Source: an uncultured Kangiella sp.
GTDB lineage: Bacteria > Pseudomonadota > Gammaproteobacteria > Enterobacterales > DSM-103792
Direction: 5' to 3'
NCBI GenBank assembly: GCA_946481205.1
Contig: CAMLNB010000033.1
Span: 1 to 21,212, forward strand
Length of the DNA: 21,212 nt
Both the position numbers and the translations under genes were made by a program. Under the pieces are notes generated by a model. That model did no database searches. It worked only from the letters and a program-made list of their open reading frames with translations, and had not been told where the DNA came from. Below, in pieces: positions 15,515 to 21,212 of the stretch; within the stretch, counting starts at the first letter, position 1; every line of letters begins with the position of its first letter.

Positions 15515-16240
15515 GTGAGCGTTGGCGTGGCAGAAGGGCAGGTCGTGTTGCGCATGCAAGGCGTGCGCAAGGTCTATCAGGCCGGCGAGGTTGAGGTGGT
15601 CGCTTTGCGCGACATCGACCTCGAATGCAGAGCCGGGGAGTTCATTGTCATCTTGGGCGCGTCGGGCAGCGGCAAGTCCACCTTGCTGCATCTGCTCGGC
15701 GGCTTGGATACGCCAACTGCTGGCCGCATCTTTTACCTCGACCACAATCTGACGGCCGCCAGCGAGACGGAACTGACCCAGTTTCGGCGGCAGCATGTCG
15801 GCTTCGTTTTTCAGTTCTACAATCTCGTTCCCAGCCTGACCGCACTTGAGAACGTTGCGTTGGTAACGGATGTTGCACCGGCGCCATTGGATGCCGGTGA
15901 AGCGTTGCGTCGGGTGGGGCTGGCCGATCGGATTCACCATTTTCCGGCCCAGCTTTCCGGCGGCGAACAACAACGTGTTGCCATCGCTCGAGCCATTGCC
16001 AAACGGCCGGATGTGTTGCTCTGTGATGAGCCGACCGGTGCGCTCGATTACGCGACCGGCAAGAACGTGTTACAGGTATTGGCCGACGTCAACCGTGAGC
16101 TCAACACCTTGACGATCGTGATCACCCACAATGCCGCCGTAGCGGCGATGGCGGATCGGGTGATCCGACTCAGCAGCGGCCGGATCATTTCCGATACCCG
16201 CAATGACCGGCGTGCCAGTGTGGAGGAGCTGACATGGTGA
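15515..16240 (+). CDS. ABC transporter ATP-binding protein (MacB/LolD type)
   Basis: A 241-residue ATPase that energises the adjacent FtsX-type permease. All motifs are intact: Walker [10 protein letters not shown] (48-56, Lys54), Q-loop Gln100 in [18 protein letters not shown], signature LSGGEQQ (147-153), Walker B LLCDEP (Asp171, Glu172), D-loop GALD, and H-loop His205 in VITHN. The [15 protein letters not shown] segment is typical of the LolD/MacB/FtsE group, which works by mechanotransmission rather than classical transport. Starts are GTG codons at 15515 or 15527; neither has a well-spaced ribosome site and I keep the longer. The 88 bp upstream of it shows only a weak promoter possibility (CTGACC at 15476, TTTTAT at 15497). 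The permease follows after 34 bp. Confidence 0.94.
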   Translation: MSVGVAEGQVVLRMQGVRKVYQAGEVEVVALRDIDLECRAGEFIVILGASGSGKSTLLHLLGGLDTPTAGRIFYLDHNLTAASETELTQFRRQHVGFVFQFYNLVPSLTALENVALVTDVAPAPLDAGEALRRVGLADRIHHFPAQLSGGEQQRVAIARAIAKRPDVLLCDEPTGALDYATGKNVLQVLADVNRELNTLTIVITHNAAVAAMADRVIRLSSGRIISDTRNDRRASVEELTW

Positions 16241-16274
16241 CGCCCGTGGCAAAGACCGACGCGGTGGCCAACGC

Positions 16275-18635
16275 ATGAGTGCATTGGCGCAGATGCGGTG
16301 GCGCGACCTTTGGTGGTTGCGCGGCCAGGTGTTTGCGACGGCGCTGGTCATTGCCTGTGGCATTGCTTCGTTTGTTGCAACCTACGGCACCTGGCAGGCC
16401 TTGGCACGAACCCAGCAAGAATATTATCGGCAGTATCGCTTTGCCGAGGTTTTTGCCCCGGTCAAACGGGCGCCGCTGACAATGGTCAGCAAACTTGAGC
16501 AGCTCGCTGGTGTCGCTCAAGTTGCGGTGCGCATCAACGCTGAAATCATACTGGACGCTCCAGAGCGTGAAGTCCTGACCAGTGCGCGCCTGGTGTCGTT
16601 GCCACCCGAACAGCCGTCGCTGAACGGGATCTATCTGCGTCGTGGTCGCTGGCCCTCTGCGCATGTCGGCAACGAGGTGCTGGTCAGTGAAACGTTCGCC
16701 AAGGCCAATGCCTGGCAGCCCGGTACTGTCATTCCGGTGATTCTGAACGGTCGGCGCGAAACGCTGCTGGTGGTTGGCATCGCGCTGGCGCCTGAATTCA
16801 TTTATGAAGTCGGGACCGGTGCATTGCTGCCAGATGCGAAGCGATTCGGTGTGATGTGGATGGCCTATGACCGATTGGCCCCAGCCGTCGGCATGCAAGG
16901 CGCCTTCAATGAGGCTTTGTTTACCTTACAGCGAGGCGTCAGTGTTTCAGCTGTCATCGCGAACATTGACGCGCTATTGACGGTGTACGGCGGGACCGGC
17001 GCCTATGATCGCAACGATCATCCTTCACATCAGTTCATTCGTGACGAGATCAGCCAGAACCGGATTCATACCACGTTTGTGCCGGCGATCTTCCTGTCGG
17101 TGGCCGCGTTCCTGCTGCACGTTACGTTATCGCGGCTGATCAGCTTGCAACGCGGTGAGATTGGCCTGTTGAAAGCGTTTGGCTACTCATCGATGCAGAT
17201 TGGTCATCATTACGTAACGCTGGCGATGACCATGGCCTTGCTGGGGGCTGTGCCGGGTATCTTGCTCGGTGCATGGCTCGGCGAGGCGCTGACCGTTATC
17301 TACAACGATTATTATCATTTTCCGTCGCTGCGCTATGTCCTGCACGCATTCAACGTCCTGCTCGCATGTGCCATTGCCATTGGTGCCGCCTTTTTTGGCG
17401 CGCTGCTGCCGGTGCGTCGTGCCATTGCCTTGGCTCCTGCGGAAGCGATGCAACCCGAACCGCCACCGCGTTTTCATGCCGGTCGTTGGGAACGGCTTGC
17501 AACGTGGTTATCGCACACGCCGACCTGGCGGATGACCGTGCGGCAATTGTTGCGACGGCGACTGCGAGCCCTGTTTTCGCTGCTTGCTGCCAGTACCGCG
17601 ATGGCGATTCTCGTGCTCGGCGGATTCGGTTTTGACACGCTCGATGCGGTGATGCGTGAACAGTTTGACGAGCTCAATCGTGAACACGTCACGGTGCAGC
17701 TGCGCGAGCCGCGAGGCAATGACGCGCTGTCTGCATTTTATCGCTTGCCCGGGGTGCTGGAAGCCGAAGCGTTTCGCCAGATCCCTGTTCGCTTGCGCCA
17801 CGACCATTATCAAAAGCGCTTGGTCATTACTGCTATGCCGACGACGGCAAGTTTGCGGGTCTGGCGGGATTTCCGAGGTGAAGTGTTACCGCTGCCAGAA
17901 AACGGCATCAGCCTCAGTCAGACCTTGGCGACACAATTGCAGGTCAGTCGCGGCGACAAGGTGCTCGTGGAGGTGCTGGAAGGACAGCGTCGGCAGCGGT
18001 TGCTGCAGGTGGAGCAATTGACCGAGCAATGGCTCGGACTCGGTGCCTATGTCAGCCCGGCGACCGCGCAATGGCTGCTCGGTGACGGCGGGACGGTAAG
18101 CGGTGCCTGGTTGCGAATGGATGACCAAGCATGGCCCGCGCTGGCCTCGACATTGCGGGAGACTCCCTGGTTAGCTGCGAGCGTGCGCAAAGCCGATCTC
18201 AAGGCCAGTATGGATGCCATGCTGGAACGCAGTGTTGAAGTGGCAACCTTCATCAACATATTGTTTGCTGGCGCCATTGCCTTTGGCGTGATTTACAACA
18301 ATTTGCGTATCGCGCTATCGGAACGCGGTCGCGAACTGGCGTCTTTGCGGGTGCTCGGTTTTACCCGCCAGGAAGTGCTGCAGATATTACTGGCCGAACA
18401 AGCCGTGATTCTCCTGTTGGCGGTCCCGCTTGGCAGTGTGCTGGGTTATGGCTTGTGCGCATGGCTTAGCGAACGATTGGTGACAGATGCCTATCGTTTG
18501 CCATTGGTCGTCAATGGCGATACCTATCTCTCCGCGGCGTTGGTGTTGCTGGTGGCCGCCATGCTGTCAGCCATCGTAGTCGCCAAGCGGTTGGCCAAGA
18601 TGAACGTTGTTGATGTCCTGAAGACGAGGGAGTGA
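16275..18635 (+). CDS. ABC transporter permease with two FtsX domains
   Basis: A 786-residue inner-membrane permease built of two similar halves, each with one N-terminal membrane helix, a large periplasmic domain, then a three-helix FtsX domain (about eight helices in total). First half: helix near residues 18-38 (VFATALVIACGIASFVATYG), periplasmic domain to about 265, then three helices ending before LLPVRRAIALAPAEAMQP. Second half: helix LFSLLAASTAMAILVLGGFG, periplasmic domain, helices starting FINILFAGAIAFGVIYN, and the C-terminal NVVDVLKTRE. Coupling-helix-like motifs occur in each half (GEIGLLKAFGYSSMQI and RELASLRVLGFTRQEV). The adaptor gene starts 1 bp after its stop. The substrate could be a lipid, lipoprotein, peptide or small molecule; nothing in the sequence decides. 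No strong ribosome site precedes ATG 16275, so translational coupling to the ATPase gene is possible. Confidence 0.93.
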   Translation: MSALAQMRWRDLWWLRGQVFATALVIACGIASFVATYGTWQALARTQQEYYRQYRFAEVFAPVKRAPLTMVSKLEQLAGVAQVAVRINAEIILDAPEREVLTSARLVSLPPEQPSLNGIYLRRGRWPSAHVGNEVLVSETFAKANAWQPGTVIPVILNGRRETLLVVGIALAPEFIYEVGTGALLPDAKRFGVMWMAYDRLAPAVGMQGAFNEALFTLQRGVSVSAVIANIDALLTVYGGTGAYDRNDHPSHQFIRDEISQNRIHTTFVPAIFLSVAAFLLHVTLSRLISLQRGEIGLLKAFGYSSMQIGHHYVTLAMTMALLGAVPGILLGAWLGEALTVIYNDYYHFPSLRYVLHAFNVLLACAIAIGAAFFGALLPVRRAIALAPAEAMQPEPPPRFHAGRWERLATWLSHTPTWRMTVRQLLRRRLRALFSLLAASTAMAILVLGGFGFDTLDAVMREQFDELNREHVTVQLREPRGNDALSAFYRLPGVLEAEAFRQIPVRLRHDHYQKRLVITAMPTTASLRVWRDFRGEVLPLPENGISLSQTLATQLQVSRGDKVLVEVLEGQRRQRLLQVEQLTEQWLGLGAYVSPATAQWLLGDGGTVSGAWLRMDDQAWPALASTLRETPWLAASVRKADLKASMDAMLERSVEVATFINILFAGAIAFGVIYNNLRIALSERGRELASLRVLGFTRQEVLQILLAEQAVILLLAVPLGSVLGYGLCAWLSERLVTDAYRLPLVVNGDTYLSAALVLLVAAMLSAIVVAKRLAKMNVVDVLKTRE

Positions 18636-18636
18636 T

Positions 18637-19824
18637 ATGCGTTTGCAAGCCAAACCATTGCTGATTGGGTTTGCGGTTGTCGCACTGGCCATTACCGTGT
18701 GGCGGGTCACGCGGGCGGCACCAATTGCCGTTGATGTGGTCGAGGTCAGCTTGGCGCCAATGCGGGTAACGGTCGAGGAGGAGGGAGAAGTCCATGCTCA
18801 TGATCGTTACATGGTTACCGCGCCGATCACGGGTCGCTTGTTGCGGGTCCGTTTGCACGAAGGTGATGCCGTCAAAACCGGCGAGGTGGTCGCTTCGTTG
18901 ATGCCGTTGCCCGTATCGAGTTGGCAACGACAGGAGCTGGAGGCACGGCTAACGGCGGCGATCGCCCGGCAACGGGAAGCACGCGCGGATGTTGCCCGCA
19001 CGCAGTTGCTGCAGGAGCAGGCCGAACGCGAACGTGCGCGTACCGAACAGTTGCTGAGCCAGAAGCTGATAGCGCAACAAGTTGCTGATGATGCGTCGGC
19101 GCAAGCACGCGCAGCCGCAGAGGTGTCACGCGCAGCTCGGCAGCGCGCGGTGGCTGCAGAGGCTGATGTCGCGGCGACTCGCGCGTCGTTGGCGGCAATT
19201 GATGTCAGCGGCAACGTGGAACCCGTGAACCTGACAGCACCGGTCGATGGCAAGGTGCTGAGCCTCATCGAACAAAGCGAGCGAGTGCTCAGCAGCGGCG
19301 CGCCAATATTGCTGCTGGGGGATCCGAGCCGACTTGAGGCGCGCATCGAGTTGCTATCGACCGATGCGGTCAACGTCAGGCCGGGTATGGCCGTCGAACT
19401 GTTTGGATGGGGTGGGGAGCAAACGCTGACCGGACGCGTGCGGACCGTGGAGCCGTCGGCGTTCACCAAGATTTCGACGTTGGGTGTAGAGGAGCAGCGG
19501 GTGCGGGTCATTGCCGAGATCGACACTCCGCCGGCTTCGCTTGGCGATGGCTACCACCTTGAGGCACGTATTCTGATCTGGCAGGTGGATTCCACACTGC
19601 AAGTACCCGTCGGTGCACTGTTTCGGCAAGGCCCAGGCTGGGCCGTTTTTCGCGCTGAAGGCGATACCGCTGTGTTGACCTTAGTCGAGCTTGGTCAGCG
19701 CAACCGTGAGCAGGTGCAGGTGCTGAACGGTCTGGCACCGGGGCAATTGGTTATTGCCTATCCACCGTCCGATCTGGAGGATGGCAGTCGCATCAACGCC
19801 CGTTCTGCGGCGGGCCTCCGGTAG
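18637..19824 (+). CDS. HlyD/AcrA-type periplasmic adaptor of ABC exporter
   Basis: A 395-residue membrane-fusion protein linking the permease to an outer-membrane channel. A single N-terminal membrane anchor (LLIGFAVVALAITVW, residues 8-22) is followed by the first half of a lipoyl-like domain (APITGRLLRVRLHEGDAVKTGE), an alanine/arginine/glutamine-rich coiled-coil hairpin at about 95-190, the second lipoyl half (NLTAPVDGKVLSLIEQSERVLS), and beta-barrel and membrane-proximal domains to the end. GAGGGAG, inside the end of the permease gene, serves as its ribosome site, and the spacing of 1 bp to the previous stop implies tight coupling. The ATPase-permease-adaptor set resembles MacAB or DevBCA exporters. 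No TolC-like gene is in the window, so a shared outer-membrane channel encoded elsewhere is likely. Confidence 0.92.
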   Translation: MRLQAKPLLIGFAVVALAITVWRVTRAAPIAVDVVEVSLAPMRVTVEEEGEVHAHDRYMVTAPITGRLLRVRLHEGDAVKTGEVVASLMPLPVSSWQRQELEARLTAAIARQREARADVARTQLLQEQAERERARTEQLLSQKLIAQQVADDASAQARAAAEVSRAARQRAVAAEADVAATRASLAAIDVSGNVEPVNLTAPVDGKVLSLIEQSERVLSSGAPILLLGDPSRLEARIELLSTDAVNVRPGMAVELFGWGGEQTLTGRVRTVEPSAFTKISTLGVEEQRVRVIAEIDTPPASLGDGYHLEARILIWQVDSTLQVPVGALFRQGPGWAVFRAEGDTAVLTLVELGQRNREQVQVLNGLAPGQLVIAYPPSDLEDGSRINARSAAGLR

Positions 19825-19841
19825 CCCTTGATGACGCGGCT

Positions 19842-19859
19842 ATGCCATCATGTTGGCAT
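19842..19859. promoter_or_regulatory. 18-bp near-palindrome between adaptor and unknown gene
   Basis: ATGCCA-tCATGt-TGGCAT: two 6-bp arms around a CATG core with one mismatched pair. It lies 18 bp after the adaptor stop and 25 bp before the preferred start of the next gene. There is no T-run, so it resembles an operator rather than a terminator; function is unproven. Confidence 0.3.
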
Positions 19860-19883
19860 CTGCCCAACCGGCCCGGTCTGACC

Positions 19884-21203
19884 ATGCACGTCACCTTTCC
19901 CAATGCCAATAATTTCCAGTTGTCGCGCGGTATTTTCATTGCCGCCTGGAAGGTCTGGTTCAAGCGCTTCGATCCCCAGCCAGAGAGCTGGCGCGAAGGC
20001 CGCATCCCGCGTTTCGATGCCGAAGGCAAGCTGTGCGAAATGCTGGCGCGTGGCCACCGTTTTTCGGTGGATGTGATTGCCCGGCTGATGGTGCCGTGGC
20101 CGTTCCGCAACACGGTGCAGGCCAATGACGATTTCATCCGGCTGAATCCGGCACTGCTGCGCTCTTGCAGCTATGTCGACGAAGCGAGCGGCAACAGCGT
20201 GCCCGGCGCGCGCTTGACCGATCAGGCGCTCGACTATTGGGACTCGCTCTCGTTTGTTGCCCAGGAGATGTATCTGGTTTACGCCGAAGCGCGAGTGCAG
20301 GCCGATATTGAAACCTCCAGCGACGATCCGGTGGTGATCGACGACGGCGGCAATTGCGTGATCGGGGAAAGCATTTACCCGCCGGTTGTGCCGAAAGCCG
20401 ATGCGCCGGACAGCGAGTTCGTCAAAGCGCTGGTGCGCTGGATTGATGAAGAGCCGTATCAACCGATGTACCAGCGGCAACCGGTTGGCGAGCCCGTGAG
20501 TGGCTGGCATGACCGACTGCTGAAGTTCTTCTGGCCGAAGCCGCGAATCAATTACAGCGCCTACGGTTTTCTGACCAACTCATTGCTGTACCGCGCCCGA
20601 CTGCTGGCGAAAACCATTGAAGACAACAAAGCTTGGACGGTTGAAGAGCAGTTTCTGGCAGTAAAGATCGCCAATGAAATTTTCAATCTGTTTGGCGTGC
20701 CGCAGCGTGAAGTGACCACGGAAAATGTGCGCAAAGTCGTACAAGCGGCGCTGAATGCGGACGCCGATGCCAAAGCCAAGATGAACTCCGGTTGGACGTG
20801 GCTGGCGGCCTTTACGACCGCGCATCGCGAACACGATGCCAAGGCTCTGCCGCTGACCGGGTTCAATAGCCGCGTTGCGGCTTCGCTGGTGTCGCGGTTT
20901 GATTTTCTGTTGGCAGAAACGGGTCATAGCGCAGTCGGCAAACGGTTTGCCGGGCTCGGTACCGTTCCCGGTTACGGCGGCACCCGGCCGCGCCAGCTCA
21001 GCTTGAGCTGGCCGGATGCGTATCGCAGCTGGGCTTCACAAATTGCGGTCAGCCAACTGGTGCGCGAGATTCGTGATCTGCTCAACAACGAGCGCAAAGC
21101 TGATGGCAGCTTGCGCTATCAAGCCATGCCGTTGCCGGATGGTGGCACCGGGCCGTGGACAGTGCTCGGTGTCGGTTATGTCCTGATGGGCGACGGCTAC
21201 TGA
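19884..21203 (+). CDS. Uncharacterised protein, 439 residues
   Basis: I do not recognise this family. There is no signal peptide or membrane segment, so it is probably cytoplasmic. The N-terminal part is rich in aromatic and basic residues (FIAAWKVWFKRFDPQPESW). A middle acidic segment (SSDDPVVIDDGG) leads into a helical region with TVEEQFLAVKIANEIFNLFGVPQREVTTENV. Near the C-terminus there is a glycine-rich stretch (GLGTVPGYGGTRPRQ) followed by a helix (ASQIAVSQLVREIRDLLNNER). I prefer ATG 19884 over ATG 19842, because the latter sits inside a palindrome and encodes an unlikely leader (MPSCWHLPNRPG); neither has a good ribosome site. It follows the export operon by 59 bp on the same strand, but nothing in it suggests a transport role. 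Codon use and base composition look like the neighbours, arguing that it is a real native gene. Confidence 0.75.
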   Translation: MHVTFPNANNFQLSRGIFIAAWKVWFKRFDPQPESWREGRIPRFDAEGKLCEMLARGHRFSVDVIARLMVPWPFRNTVQANDDFIRLNPALLRSCSYVDEASGNSVPGARLTDQALDYWDSLSFVAQEMYLVYAEARVQADIETSSDDPVVIDDGGNCVIGESIYPPVVPKADAPDSEFVKALVRWIDEEPYQPMYQRQPVGEPVSGWHDRLLKFFWPKPRINYSAYGFLTNSLLYRARLLAKTIEDNKAWTVEEQFLAVKIANEIFNLFGVPQREVTTENVRKVVQAALNADADAKAKMNSGWTWLAAFTTAHREHDAKALPLTGFNSRVAASLVSRFDFLLAETGHSAVGKRFAGLGTVPGYGGTRPRQLSLSWPDAYRSWASQIAVSQLVREIRDLLNNERKADGSLRYQAMPLPDGGTGPWTVLGVGYVLMGDGY

Positions 21204-21212
21204 GACAGCAGC

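Overview
The window looks like chromosomal DNA of a GC-rich gammaproteobacterium. The fdxA-mutS-pncC neighbourhood, a tRNA gene with a GC-rich promoter discriminator and encoded CCA, and the secreted/outer-membrane repertoire (S46 peptidase, TonB-dependent receptor, beta-propeller phytase) all fit that group. I cannot name the genus. No insertion sequences, phage genes, integrases or CRISPR arrays are visible, and coding density is high.

Layout. (1) Positions 1-4612, all minus strand: the 5' two-fifths or so of an S46 dipeptidyl-peptidase gene (cut by the left edge), a secreted cysteine-rich MopE-like protein, the seven-iron ferredoxin fdxA and mutS. (2) Positions 4660-7149, plus strand: pncC, a large acyl-CoA dehydrogenase, two hairpins and tRNA-Arg(CCT). 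(3) Positions 7173-13099, minus strand: an apparent phytate-utilisation operon, transcribed as TonB-dependent receptor, then a lipoprotein beta-propeller phytase with a second degenerate propeller, then a lipoprotein metallophosphoesterase. A well-matched PhoB box (CTGTCAT, 4 bp, CTGCCAT) lies 85 bp upstream of the receptor start. (4) Positions 13462-15426, plus strand, divergent from the phytate operon: a membrane protein with a degenerate GGDEF domain (AGDRF) followed closely by an AraC-family regulator. Their upstream region also carries Pho-box-like tandem heptamers, on the opposite strand. (5) Positions 15515-19824, plus strand: a MacB/LolD-type ABC ATPase, a two-FtsX-domain permease and a periplasmic adaptor, together a tripartite export system without its own outer-membrane channel. 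(6) Positions 19884-21203: a 439-residue soluble-looking protein that I do not recognise.

The most interesting region is 7173-13462. The genes suggest this model: under phosphate starvation PhoB turns on an outer-membrane receptor and two surface or periplasmic lipoprotein phosphatases. The phytase removes phosphates from phytate and the metallophosphoesterase could finish lower phosphate esters. The operon is punctuated by two strong intercistronic hairpins that could set receptor:phytase:phosphatase ratios. The divergent GGDEF-like/AraC pair may belong to the same stimulon. The enzyme families and Pho-box consensus are established knowledge; the regulatory model and the link to the divergent pair are inference.
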